DNA of 64,000 bases from NCBI RefSeq assembly GCF_004923295.1, contig NZ_CP039638.1, positions 62,001-126,000 of the forward strand. Reading direction: 5' to 3'. Source of the DNA: Azospirillum sp. TSH100. Its GTDB lineage: Bacteria > Pseudomonadota > Alphaproteobacteria > Azospirillales > Azospirillaceae. Shown here piece by piece: positions 25,274 to 33,453 of this stretch; position 1 is the stretch's first letter; each line of letters starts with the position of its first letter. Both the position numbers and the translations under genes were made by a program. The notes beneath the pieces were generated by a model that searched no databases, had not been told where the DNA came from, and was given only the letters and a program-made list of their open reading frames with translations.

Positions 25274-25993
25274 GTGATTCGTTTCGAGAATGTCGGCCTG
25301 CGTTACGGCACCGAGGCGGAGGTGCTGCGGGACATCAGCTTTACCCTGCAGCCGGGATCCTTCCATTTCCTGACCGGTGCCAGCGGGGCGGGCAAATCGT
25401 CGCTGCTGAAGCTGATGTATCTGGCCCACCGGCCCTCGCGCGGTCTGGTCACCCTGTTCGGCCGCGACATGGCGCTGGTCACCCGCCGCGAATTGCCGGA
25501 GCTGCGCCGCCAGATCGGCGTGGTGTTCCAGGACTTCGCGCTGCTCGACCATCTGTCGGCGCTGGACAATGTGGCGTTGCCGCTGCGCATGGCCGGCACG
25601 CCGGAGGCCGACGTGGTCGCCCATTGCAGCGAGATCCTCCGGTGGGTCGGGCTGGGCAACCACCTGCATGCCAAGCCCTCGACCCTGTCGGGCGGGCAGA
25701 AGCAGCGGGTCGCCATCGCGCGGTCGGTGATCAACCGGCCGCGGCTGCTGCTGGCCGACGAGCCGACCGGCAACGTCGACGACGGCATCGGCATGCGGCT
25801 GCTCTACCTGTTCGAGGAACTCTACAAGCTGGGGACCACCGTGGTGATCGCCACCCACAATGAGGCGCTGATCCGCCGTTTCGACCATCCGCGCCTGCAT
25901 CTCGACAATGGGCGGATGATGGTGCTGCCGGCGCGCGGCCGTGTCGAGGCCCGCGCGAAGGACTCGCGGGCCAACGACTCTGCGTGGGAGTAA
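25274..25993 (+). CDS. ftsE: cell division ATP-binding protein FtsE
   Basis: 239 residues, ABC ATPase. It drives FtsX to activate septal peptidoglycan hydrolysis. Walker A GASGAGKSS (about 36-44), signature LSGGQKQRVAIARS, Walker B LLLADEPTGNVD. The start MIRFENVGLRYG is the usual FtsE start; the codon is GTG. The C-terminus has a 15-residue charged tail. Stop and ftsX start are 4 bases apart, an operon. Confidence 0.95.
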   Translation: MIRFENVGLRYGTEAEVLRDISFTLQPGSFHFLTGASGAGKSSLLKLMYLAHRPSRGLVTLFGRDMALVTRRELPELRRQIGVVFQDFALLDHLSALDNVALPLRMAGTPEADVVAHCSEILRWVGLGNHLHAKPSTLSGGQKQRVAIARSVINRPRLLLADEPTGNVDDGIGMRLLYLFEELYKLGTTVVIATHNEALIRRFDHPRLHLDNGRMMVLPARGRVEARAKDSRANDSAWE

Positions 25994-25997
25994 CGGC

Positions 25998-26891
25998 ATG
26001 GCGCTTCGTCCCATGCGGCCCCGCTCCGACCTGCCGCTGGCGGTCGATCCCTCCTCGCGCTTTCTCGGCTGGATCACCGCGCTGATGGCGTTCCTGGCGG
26101 CGCTGGCGCTGGCCGGCGCCATGCTGGTGTCGGACATGGCGCAGCGCTGGGACAGCGGGCTGGCCGGCGGGCTGACCGTCCAGGTGGCGCCGATGCCGGG
26201 CGCCCCGGTGGCTCCGCTCGACGAGCGGGCGGAGGCGGCGCTGACCGTTCTGCGCTCCTTCCCCGGAGTTCGGACGGCCACTCTGCTGGGTGGGGGAGAA
26301 ATCGCCCGGCTGCTGGAGCCTTGGCTCGGGGCTGGAGCGACCGACCCGCTGCTGCCGATGCCGCGGCTGATCGACGTCGTCGCCGACGGGCCGGTCGATG
26401 TCTCCGCCTTGCGCCTGCGTCTGACCTCGGCCGCACCGGGGGCGACCCTGGACGATCATGCGGTGTGGCTGGCCGATCTGCGCTCCTTCGCCGGGGCGAT
26501 CAGGCTGGCCGCGCTGGGCGTGGTTCTGCTGATCGGGGCGGCGGCGGTGATGACCGTGGTCTTTGCCGTGCGCACCGGTCTTGCCATCCATCGGCCGGTG
26601 GTGGAACTGCTGCATCTGATGGGCGCCACCGACCGCTATGTCTCCCGCCAGTTCGAGCGGCATGTGGTGGGTCGGAGCCTGCGCGGTGGCGGGATCGGGC
26701 TGCTGCTGGCCGGCGGCACGCTGTACGGACTGCACCGTGCTTCTCAGGGGTTGCGGGCCAGCCTGCTGCCCGACCTGGCATTGCAGCCCTGGCAATGGGT
26801 GGCCCTGCTGCTGGTGCCGGGAGCGCTGGCCCTGCTGGCGCTCGTCACCGCGCGCTGGACCGTGCTGCGCACGCTGGAATCCATGCCATGA
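25998..26891 (+). CDS. ftsX: cell division permease FtsX
   Basis: 297 residues. Four transmembrane helices, one after residue 25 and three in the C-terminal half. Between the first and second helix lies the extracytoplasmic domain (about 50-170) that contacts hydrolase activators. ELLHLMGATDRYVSRQFERHVV is the typical FtsX coupling loop. Partner of FtsE. Confidence 0.92.
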   Translation: MALRPMRPRSDLPLAVDPSSRFLGWITALMAFLAALALAGAMLVSDMAQRWDSGLAGGLTVQVAPMPGAPVAPLDERAEAALTVLRSFPGVRTATLLGGGEIARLLEPWLGAGATDPLLPMPRLIDVVADGPVDVSALRLRLTSAAPGATLDDHAVWLADLRSFAGAIRLAALGVVLLIGAAAVMTVVFAVRTGLAIHRPVVELLHLMGATDRYVSRQFERHVVGRSLRGGGIGLLLAGGTLYGLHRASQGLRASLLPDLALQPWQWVALLLVPGALALLALVTARWTVLRTLESMP

Positions 26892-26931
26892 GGTCACCTG
26901 CGAGATGAGCCGGCGGCGAGGCAGCGGAGTG

Positions 26932-27537
26932 ATGACGCGGGCGATCACGCATGTGCTGGCCGGCGTGCTGGTGCTGGCCGCGGTCTGGCTGGCCGGGCTG
27001 TTCTGGTATGCGGCCGACGTTCCGCGCTCCTCCCCCAGCGGCGCCGATGCCGACCGACCGACCGACGCCATCGTCGTGCTGACCGGCGGCAGCCACCGGC
27101 TGGGCACCGGGCTGGAACTGCTGGCCGCCGGACGGGCGAAAAAACTGTTCGTTTCCGGCGTCTATGACGGCGTGGATGTGCAGGAGCTGCTGAAGCTGTC
27201 ACGCCGCTCCCCGACCGAAATGGAATGCTGCATCACGCTGGGCTATTCCGCCGACAGCACCATCGGCAACGCTTATGAAACGGCGGACTGGATGCATGAC
27301 CAGGGGTTCCGCTCGCTGCGGCTGGTGACGGCCAACTACCACATGCGCCGCAGTCTGCTGGAGCTGTCGATGGCGATGCCGGACATGGAACTGGTTCCCC
27401 ATCCCGTCGTCGCTCCCACTGTCCATCTTGACGACTGGTGGATGTGGCCCGGCACCGCCAACCTGCTGATCAACGAGTACAACAAGCTTCTGGTGGTGGG
27501 CCTGCGTTGGGCGGTCCGCCGCGTGATCCGGGATTGA
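26932..27537 (+). CDS. YdcF family (DUF218) protein
   Basis: About 201 residues. A single N-terminal helix (THVLAGVLVLAAVWLAGLFWYAA) anchors a DUF218 domain: AIVVLTGGSHRLGTGLELL, KLFVSGV, STIGNAYETADWM, LVTANYHMRRSLLE. The family is linked to cell-envelope metabolism; the biochemical reaction is not settled. It follows ftsX by about 40 bases and probably belongs to the same operon. The ATG at 26932 has CGGAG close by; ATG 26905 would add nine basic residues. Confidence 0.85.
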   Translation: MTRAITHVLAGVLVLAAVWLAGLFWYAADVPRSSPSGADADRPTDAIVVLTGGSHRLGTGLELLAAGRAKKLFVSGVYDGVDVQELLKLSRRSPTEMECCITLGYSADSTIGNAYETADWMHDQGFRSLRLVTANYHMRRSLLELSMAMPDMELVPHPVVAPTVHLDDWWMWPGTANLLINEYNKLLVVGLRWAVRRVIRD

Positions 27538-27568
27538 TCCGGCAGGCGCGGGATCGCCTCGCAAAAGC

Positions 27569-27590
27569 GAATGAGAATGACTTGCAATTA
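27569..27590. promoter_or_regulatory. Fur/iron-regulator box-like sequence before hemP
   Basis: AATGAGAATGACTTGCAATTA resembles half of a Fur box (AATGAGAAT) with a degenerate partner. It lies about 85-105 bases upstream of the hemP start, where iron control is expected for this family. Confidence 0.5.
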
Positions 27591-27674
27591 GCGGCAAGCG
27601 AGGGTAGGGTCCTATCCAGGGTTCACGCCCGGACATCGCCGACCGCAACGTCCGTTCAGCAAGAAAGACACGCC

Positions 27675-27839
27675 ATGCACGACAGCGCCGTCTCCGCTCC
27701 CGCCTCCTTCGCCGCATCCCTGCCGGTGATCGAATCCGGCCCCCTGATGTCGGGCAGCCGCGAGATCGTGATCCAGCACGCCGGGCAGAGCTATCGCCTG
27801 CGTGTGACCCGCGCCAACAAGCTGATTTTGACCAAATAA
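27675..27839 (+). CDS. hemP: hemin uptake protein HemP/HmuP
   Basis: 54 residues, the usual small size. The C-terminal half carries the family pattern IESGPLMSGSREIVIQHAGQ followed by YRLRVTRANKLILTK. HemP/HmuP proteins act in iron- and heme-responsive expression of heme receptors; here no receptor gene is adjacent, so it is a stand-alone copy. A perfect terminator follows. Confidence 0.9.
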   Translation: MHDSAVSAPASFAASLPVIESGPLMSGSREIVIQHAGQSYRLRVTRANKLILTK

Positions 27840-27877
27840 CGACCTTCAAAGAACCTTCCGGGAAAAACGCCACCGAG

Positions 27878-27921
27878 AATGGGCGCCGGCCACTCTGGTC
27901 CGGCGCCCATTTTCTTTTTTT
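27878..27921 (+). terminator. rho-independent terminator after hemP
   Basis: A perfect 12-bp GC-rich stem (27878-27889 with 27900-27911) with a 10-base loop is followed by TTTTCTTTTTTT. It also separates hemP from the convergent metal-chaperone gene. Confidence 0.92.
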
Positions 27922-27933
27922 GGTAATGACGCT

Positions 27934-28134
27934 TCACGCCCGGCCCTGTACCTCATAGCCGGCATCCTCGATGACTTGGCGGATGACGGATTCGTCAGCG
28001 CTGCCTTCGATCATGACCTGACCGGCCTTCAGGTCGACCAGGGCGTGTTCCACGGCGGGAAGGGCCTCCACGGCCTTGGTCACGGTCTGGGCACAGTGGC
28101 CGCAGGTCATCCCGGAAACCTTCAATGTCAGCAT
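27934..28134 (-). CDS. heavy-metal-associated (HMA) domain protein, CopZ-like
   Basis: 66 residues, a single HMA domain with metal site GMTCGHC at residues 8-14. Likely a cytosolic copper chaperone. The ribosome binding site AAAGGAGAAG is strong. No copper ATPase is adjacent, but a Cys-rich copper-binding protein is encoded at 44946. Confidence 0.88.
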   Translation of the reverse strand: MLTLKVSGMTCGHCAQTVTKAVEALPAVEHALVDLKAGQVMIEGSADESVIRQVIEDAGYEVQGRA

Positions 28135-28567
28135 GATCTTCTCCTTTGACGGTGCAGTCGTGAAAGTGATTGCTGAAGGCTGCGCCTTCCAGCGGCTGGA
28201 AGGTCAAGCGGGTTTCCGATGGCCCCCTTAATCTCCCATCTGCGGGAGCATTTCAGATCATCCAGACTGTCTATAGATCGAGATAAAATCTCATAATTGA
28301 GACCACTGTTTTGTCATTTGTCTCCTTAAAAAGACAATTCTTCAGTCCGCAGTTCTGTGTGCAGTGCAAAAAGTCAGTTGCATCAAAGGTTTCGCCTGCG
28401 ACGATCAGGCTGCGTTTCTCGTGGCATAGCCTTTGCTGATACCCGCGCATGCACCCGTAGCGGGTTCGTCACGATAGGCCATAGCCGGCTGACTCAGCCG
28501 TCCGGCCCGGAACCGATCTCCGTCAGGTCGGTCTTCCGACAAGAATAACCGAGGGAGCACCGTCCAA
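28135..28567. other. intergenic region with sigma-54 promoter and palindromes
   Basis: 433 bases between divergent genes, with no gene recognised. It holds a sigma-54 promoter (28422-28437) and two upstream inverted repeats: TCTCA/TGAGA (28289-28302) and TTGTCT/AGACAA (28318-28337). The latter lie 85-150 bases before the promoter, where enhancer-binding proteins usually bind. Confidence 0.6.
28422..28437 (+). promoter_or_regulatory. sigma-54 (-24/-12) promoter
   Basis: TGGCATAGCCTTTGCT matches the sigma-54 consensus with GG and GC at the required 12-base spacing; only the base after TGGCA (T rather than C) deviates mildly. It precedes the ketone-body operon by about 130 bases. No enhancer-binding protein gene is next to it. 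Confidence 0.75.
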
Positions 28568-29959
28568 ATGAGTTTCCTGATCTGCCTGGGAGCGCTCGCG
28601 TTCCTCATGCTGGTCGCCTATCGGGGGTTCAGTGTCATCCTCTTCGCGCCGGTGGCGGCGCTGGGGGCTGTGCTGCTGACCGATCCATCCGCTGTGCCGC
28701 CGATCTTCACCGGCCTGTTCATGGATAAGATGGTCGGCTTCGTGAAGCTGTACTTCCCGGTCTTCCTGCTGGGCGCTGTGTTTGGCAAGGTGATCGAGCT
28801 GTCCGGCTTCTCCAAGTCGATCGTCTCGGCCGTGATCAGGCTGGTCGGACGCGAGCGTGCGGTGACCTCCATCGTCCTGGTCTGCCTGCTGCTGACCTAT
28901 GGCGGCGTGTCGCTGTTCGTCGTTGTCTTCGCCGTCTATCCCTTTGCGGCCGAGATGTTCCGGCAGGGCGACATCCCCAAGCGCCTGATCCCCGGCGTGA
29001 TCGCGCTCGGCGCCTTCACCGTCACCATGGACGCGCTTCCGGGCACGCCGCAGATCCAGAACATCATCCCCACCACCTTCTTCAAGACCGATGCCTATGC
29101 CGCCCCCTGGCTGGGCCTGATCGGCTCGGTCTTCATCCTGACGCTGGGCCTGCTGTATCTGGAATGGCGCGTCCGTTCCGCCATCGCACGCGGCGAGGGC
29201 TATGGCAGCGGCCATACCAACGAGCCGGAAACCGTGGCGTCGGAGGCGTTGCCGAACCCTATCCTGGCGCTGTCGCCCCTGGTCGCCGTCGGCGTGCTGA
29301 ACAAGCTGTTCACGATGGCGATCCCCAGCGTGTACGGTGCCACCAACGAGCTGGCGCTGACCCCCGGAGCCAAGCCGCTGGTGACGCAGGTCTCCTCGGT
29401 CGCCGGCATCTGGGCGGTGGAAGGGGCTCTGCTCTGCGGCATCCTGATGGTGCTGGCCTTCGCCTGGAAGCCGGTGTCCCAGCGTTTCGCCGAAGGCACC
29501 AAGGCCGCCATCGGCGGATCGCTGCTGGCCTCGATGAACACGGCGTCGGAATACGGCTTCGGCGCGGTGATCGCGGCGCTGCCTGGCTTCCTGGTGATCC
29601 GTGATGCGCTGTCCGCCATCCCGAACCCGCTGGTGAACGAGGCGGTGACCGTCACCGCTCTGGCCGGCATCACCGGCTCGGCGTCCGGTGGCATGAGCAT
29701 CGCCCTGGCGGCGATGGCCGACCAGTTCATCACCGCCGCCAACGCCGCCGGCATCCCGATGGAGGTGCTGCACCGCGTCGCCTCCATGGCCAGTGGCGGC
29801 ATGGACACCTTGCCGCACAACGGCGCCGTCATCACCCTGCTGGGCGTCACCGGGTTGACGCACCGCCAGTCCTACGGCGACATCTTCGCCGTCACCTGCA
29901 TCAAGACGCTGGCGGTCTTCTTCGTGATCGCCGTCTATTACATGACCGGGATCGTCTGA
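28568..29959 (+). CDS. GntP family permease (probably for hydroxybutyrate or other short acids)
   Basis: 463 residues with 12 or more hydrophobic helices. It is a gluconate/H+ symporter-family carrier. Its place before CoA transferase and 3-hydroxybutyrate dehydrogenase genes suggests import of 3-hydroxybutyrate or acetoacetate rather than gluconate. Features: TMDALPGTPQIQN and GMDTLPHNGAVITLLGVTGLTHRQSY, shared with family members linked to ketone-body genes. Two bases separate its stop from the next start. Confidence 0.85.
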   Translation: MSFLICLGALAFLMLVAYRGFSVILFAPVAALGAVLLTDPSAVPPIFTGLFMDKMVGFVKLYFPVFLLGAVFGKVIELSGFSKSIVSAVIRLVGRERAVTSIVLVCLLLTYGGVSLFVVVFAVYPFAAEMFRQGDIPKRLIPGVIALGAFTVTMDALPGTPQIQNIIPTTFFKTDAYAAPWLGLIGSVFILTLGLLYLEWRVRSAIARGEGYGSGHTNEPETVASEALPNPILALSPLVAVGVLNKLFTMAIPSVYGATNELALTPGAKPLVTQVSSVAGIWAVEGALLCGILMVLAFAWKPVSQRFAEGTKAAIGGSLLASMNTASEYGFGAVIAALPGFLVIRDALSAIPNPLVNEAVTVTALAGITGSASGGMSIALAAMADQFITAANAAGIPMEVLHRVASMASGGMDTLPHNGAVITLLGVTGLTHRQSYGDIFAVTCIKTLAVFFVIAVYYMTGIV

Positions 29960-29961
29960 CC

Positions 29962-30621
29962 ATGAAGAACAAGCTTATTTCCCTGGAGGACGCCGTCGCG
30001 CGCATACCCGACGGTGCCTCCCTGCTGATCGGCGGCTTCATGGCCGTCGGCGGTCCTAACCGGCTGGTGGACGAACTGATCCGCCAGGGTAAGCGCGACC
30101 TGACCATCATCGCCAACGACACTGCCCGGCCCAACAACGGTCTGGGCAAGCTGGTGGTGGAAAAGCTGGTGCGCCGCGTCGTCACCAGCCACATCGGGCT
30201 GAACCCCGAAACGCAGAAGCAGATGATCGCCGGCGACATCGAGGTGGAGTTGGTGCCGCAAGGCACGCTGGCCGAGCGCATCCGCGCCGGCGGCGTCGGT
30301 ATGGGCGGCGTCCTGACCCCCACCGGTGTCGGCACCACGGTGGAAGAGGGCAAACGCAAGGTCGAGATCGACGGCGCCACCTATCTGCTGGAAATGCCGA
30401 TCAAGGCCGATTTCGCCCTGGTCGCTGCCAAGCAGGCCGACCTGTACGGCAATCTGACCTACGCGCTGACCGCCCGCAACTTCAACCCGCTGATGGCGAT
30501 GGCCGGCGCCACCGTGATCGCCGAGGCCACGGACATCCTGCCCGTCGGCTGCATTCCGCCCGACGCGGTGATGACGCCGTCGGTGCTGGTCGATTATATC
30601 GTCGCCGCGACGGCGCGCTGA
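29962..30621 (+). CDS. scoA: 3-oxoacid CoA-transferase subunit A
   Basis: 219 residues. Alpha subunit of a heterotetrameric CoA transferase that moves CoA from succinyl-CoA or acetyl-CoA to acetoacetate. Features: IPDGASLLIGGFMAVGGPNRLVDEL at the N-terminus, NDTARPNNGLGKL, and the FALVAAKQADLYGNLTY segment. Subunit B follows after 18 bases. The substrate could also be another short 3-oxoacid (AtoD-like). Confidence 0.9.
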   Translation: MKNKLISLEDAVARIPDGASLLIGGFMAVGGPNRLVDELIRQGKRDLTIIANDTARPNNGLGKLVVEKLVRRVVTSHIGLNPETQKQMIAGDIEVELVPQGTLAERIRAGGVGMGGVLTPTGVGTTVEEGKRKVEIDGATYLLEMPIKADFALVAAKQADLYGNLTYALTARNFNPLMAMAGATVIAEATDILPVGCIPPDAVMTPSVLVDYIVAATAR

Positions 30622-30639
30622 TCGGGGGAGTAGAGAGCC

Positions 30640-31293
30640 ATGGATGAAAAGACCCTGATCGCCAAGCGCGTTGCGCTGGAGCTGATGGACGGCGACCTCG
30701 TCAATCTGGGCATCGGCCTGCCGACCCTGGTCGCCCGCTATGTCCCCGCCGGCCGTCATGTGTTCTTCCAGTCGGAGAACGGTATCGTCGGCATGTCCGG
30801 ACCGATTACCGGGGCGGAGAATCATGACCTGACCGATGCCGGCGGCTCGCCCATTTCGGCCCTTCCGGGGGCGGCGTCCTTCGACAGTGCCTTCTCCTTC
30901 GGGCTGATCCGCGGCGGCCATCTGGACGTAACCGTGCTGGGCGGCCTGCAGGTGGACCGCGAAGGCCGGCTCGCCAATTGGATGGTGCCGGGCAAGATGG
31001 TGCCGGGCATGGGTGGGGCTATGGATCTTGTCACCGGCGCCCGCCGGGTGATCGTCGCCATGCAGCACAGCGCCAAGGGCGAGGCAAAAATCGTCGAGTG
31101 CTGCGCCCTGCCGCTGACCTCGGTCCGCCGGGTCGATCTGGTGGTGACCGACCTCGCCGTCATCGAGCCGACCGACGTCGGCCTCGTCTTGAAGGAAACC
31201 GCCCCCGGTGTCACGGTGGAGCAGGTGATCGCCAACACCGGGTGCGAACTGATCATCGCCCCGGACCTCCGTTCCATGCCGATCGAAGGATAA
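30640..31293 (+). CDS. scoB: 3-oxoacid CoA-transferase subunit B
   Basis: 217 residues. The catalytic glutamate lies in the family motif FQSENGIVG (about residue 47). VNLGIGLPTLVARY at the start and GKMVPGMGGAMDLV later are typical. Forms the active enzyme with subunit A. The next gene, the dehydrogenase, starts 6 bases downstream. Confidence 0.92.
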   Translation: MDEKTLIAKRVALELMDGDLVNLGIGLPTLVARYVPAGRHVFFQSENGIVGMSGPITGAENHDLTDAGGSPISALPGAASFDSAFSFGLIRGGHLDVTVLGGLQVDREGRLANWMVPGKMVPGMGGAMDLVTGARRVIVAMQHSAKGEAKIVECCALPLTSVRRVDLVVTDLAVIEPTDVGLVLKETAPGVTVEQVIANTGCELIIAPDLRSMPIEG

Positions 31294-31299
31294 AGAAGA

Positions 31300-32088
31300 A
31301 TGACGAATCTGAAGGGGAAGGCAGCGCTTGTCACTGGGTCCACCAGCGGCATCGGCCTTGGGATCGCACGGCAGTTGGCGGGCCAGGGTGCCGATCTGAT
31401 GCTGAACGGTTTCGGCGATTCCAGCTACATTGCCGAGCTGTGTCAGTCGATCTCCAAGGAGTTCGGTGTACGCGTTGCCCACAATGGCGCCGACATGTCG
31501 AAACCCGAGGAGATCGAGGCCATGGTCGCCGCGACCGAGGCGGCCTACGGCCGGCTGGACGTGCTGGTCAACAATGCCGGCATCCAACATGTGGCGCCGG
31601 TCGATGCCTTCCCGGTCGAGCGTTGGGACGCGGTGATCGCCATCAACCTGTCGGCCGTCTTCCACGGCACCCGCGCCGCCCTGCCGGGCATGAAGTCCCG
31701 CGGCTGGGGCCGAGTTATCAACATTGCCTCGGTCCACGGGCTGGTGGCGTCGGTCAACAAGTCAGCCTATGTCGCAGCCAAGCATGGTGTGATCGGCCTG
31801 ACCAAGGTGACGGCGCTCGAACTGGCGGAGACCAATATCACATGCAACGCTATCTGTCCGGGCTGGGTGCTGACGCCCCTGGTGCAGAAGCAGATTGACG
31901 CGCTCGCCGCCGCGCGCAACCTTTCGGTGGAAGAAGCCGGACGTGAACTGCTGAGCGAGAAGCAGCCGTCCAAATCCTTCGTCACGCCGGAACAGTTGGG
32001 CGAACTGGCGGTGTTCCTGTGCTCTGATGCCGCCGGCAACATGCGCGGCGCGGCTTTGACAATGGATGGTGGCTGGACCGCTCAGTAA
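31300..32088 (+). CDS. bdhA: 3-hydroxybutyrate dehydrogenase
   Basis: 262 residues, short-chain dehydrogenase. It oxidises D-3-hydroxybutyrate to acetoacetate with NAD. Rossmann motif TGSTSGIGLGIA (about 11-22), NNAGIQ, catalytic Ser in NIASVHG, YVAAKHG (Tyr/Lys pair). KPSKSFVTPEQLGELAVFLCSDAA near the C-terminus is characteristic of this dehydrogenase. Together with the permease and CoA transferase it completes a route from hydroxybutyrate to acetoacetyl-CoA. Confidence 0.92.
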   Translation: MTNLKGKAALVTGSTSGIGLGIARQLAGQGADLMLNGFGDSSYIAELCQSISKEFGVRVAHNGADMSKPEEIEAMVAATEAAYGRLDVLVNNAGIQHVAPVDAFPVERWDAVIAINLSAVFHGTRAALPGMKSRGWGRVINIASVHGLVASVNKSAYVAAKHGVIGLTKVTALELAETNITCNAICPGWVLTPLVQKQIDALAAARNLSVEEAGRELLSEKQPSKSFVTPEQLGELAVFLCSDAAGNMRGAALTMDGGWTAQ

Positions 32089-32177
32089 GGCGGCCTCGAT
32101 AAGACTGGTGCTGAAACGTCACGGGGGCGGATCGAAAGGTCGGTCCCCGGGGTGTTTCCTGCTGTGCTTCCCGCGTC

Positions 32178-32558
32178 TCAGTTGTCGCTGATTGCCGAAA
32201 GCGTGTCGAACGGGGTGGCGATGAAGGGACGGCCCTGGCCATGGCCGGCGCGGGCATGGCCGCGTTCGGTCGCAGCCTGCCGGAAATAACCAACCACGAA
32301 AACCCTCAAGGCGTTCGCCAGCGAAACGCCCGACCGGGGCAATCGGCGCGCCTGTTGTTCCATGCGTTCACGGACATCTTCGCACAGCTCGTCTACAGTC
32401 AGGTCTTCACGCCGGCAGATCTCATCCAGCCCTTCCCAATAGGATGGCTCCAGCCTGATCGAAACATCGCGTCCAGACAATTTCAGCGTGCGGGAAGCCA
32501 GGGAGGCAACGCCTGTGGATTGATCAACGCCTGTTTTGCTGTTCCCATCGCTCGACAT
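32178..32558 (-). CDS. ribbon-helix-helix protein (RHH_4 type), copy 1
   Basis: About 126 residues. The DNA-binding part (about 28-90) shows the RHH_4 pattern: LSGRDVSIRLEPSYWEGLDEICRREDLTVDELCEDVRERM followed by SLANALRVFVVGYFR. The ATG at 32556-32558 is chosen; the frame runs further upstream but without family signal. It lies downstream of the Crp/Fnr gene and probably regulates this locus. A second protein of the same type is encoded at 35962, on the other side of the cluster. Confidence 0.78.
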   Translation of the reverse strand: MSSDGNSKTGVDQSTGVASLASRTLKLSGRDVSIRLEPSYWEGLDEICRREDLTVDELCEDVRERMEQQARRLPRSGVSLANALRVFVVGYFRQAATERGHARAGHGQGRPFIATPFDTLSAISDN

Positions 32559-32618
32559 GCTTTTCAGTCCTCGTGCTACCCGTGCGATTGCCACCAACGC
32601 ATGCACATTATAACGCGA

Positions 32619-32634
32619 CCAAAACCGGTTTTGG
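32619..32634. promoter_or_regulatory. perfect 16-bp palindrome, possible operator
   Basis: CCAAAACCGGTTTTGG lies 61 bases upstream of the first ribbon-helix-helix gene and 32 bases past the crp stop. There is no T-run, so a terminator is less likely than an operator. Confidence 0.5.
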
Positions 32635-32665
32635 GAACAAAACTTTAGGCAGGTAAGGATTCCCC

Positions 32666-33376
32666 CTAGGGAGCACGCTCGGGATCCCCGGCCATGTCCT
32701 TGAGCAAAGCCAAGTCGTTGATCACGATGAAACCTTTGGCATATGTCACTGTGCCAGTCCGGCGCAGTGCACCGAGGCATTTGTTGACCATTTCGCGGGT
32801 GACGCCAAGCATGTTCGCCAGTGCCTCCTGCGACAGGGGCAAGGTCAGCCGCAAGCCGGCCGGGGTCGGTTGCCCGTAGCTGTCCGACAGCAGCAGCAAC
32901 CGGCGGGCGAGCCGGCGCGGAACATCGTGGAACACGGCATCCTCAATGTTCTCCGATACCCAGCGCAGCCGGTCGCATAGGACGATCATCATGCGGGTGC
33001 ACAAGCGTGGGTGGCGTTCGAGGAAGGGGATGAAGTCGGCGCGGTCAATCCGGAACAGTTCGACCGGCCGCAGGGCGACAGCTGCGGCTGTCCGTTCCCG
33101 GCCATCGATCAGCCCGATCTCGCCCAGGACATCGCCTGCTTCCAGGATGTTCAGCAGCATGGTCTTGCCGTCCGCCGATGAGGTGCGGATGGCGATTTGG
33201 CCCTTCAAAACTGCGAACAGGCTATCGCCCGGGTCACCCTTGTCGAAAATAATCTGCTCGGTATCGAAACGAGCCATACGGCCCAGCGTTACCATCTCCG
33301 CCATCTGGTCGGCGTCAAGTTCCCCGAGCAGTCGGTTGCGCCTCAGCACAGCCGCGACATCCACAGGCGCGTTCAT
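32666..33376 (-). CDS. Crp/Fnr family transcriptional regulator
   Basis: 236 residues. The cyclic-nucleotide-binding domain (about 15-130) keeps the phosphate-binding pocket: GDVLGEIGLIDGRERTAA, matching E. coli CRP Glu-72, Arg-82 and Ser/Thr-83. The helix-turn-helix is at about 175-215 with recognition helix TREMVNKCL, retaining the Arg-Glu pair by which CRP reads TGTGA. No Cys cluster for an iron-sulfur centre, so it is not an Fnr oxygen sensor. It is directly downstream of tfuA on the same strand, and a class III cyclase gene is nearby. Confidence 0.88.
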   Translation of the reverse strand: MNAPVDVAAVLRRNRLLGELDADQMAEMVTLGRMARFDTEQIIFDKGDPGDSLFAVLKGQIAIRTSSADGKTMLLNILEAGDVLGEIGLIDGRERTAAAVALRPVELFRIDRADFIPFLERHPRLCTRMMIVLCDRLRWVSENIEDAVFHDVPRRLARRLLLLSDSYGQPTPAGLRLTLPLSQEALANMLGVTREMVNKCLGALRRTGTVTYAKGFIVINDLALLKDMAGDPERAP

Positions 33377-33453
33377 CCGTCCGTCCAGACACAGTTTCGC
33401 GCCGGCTCGGCGGTGATCGCCACTCCGGCGCGATCAGTCTAGCCAAAACGCGC

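Noticed and set aside
32650-32668. GTAAGGAT resembling an iteron end
   Set aside because: The bases before it do not contain the GCCCCC half, so it lacks most of the consensus.
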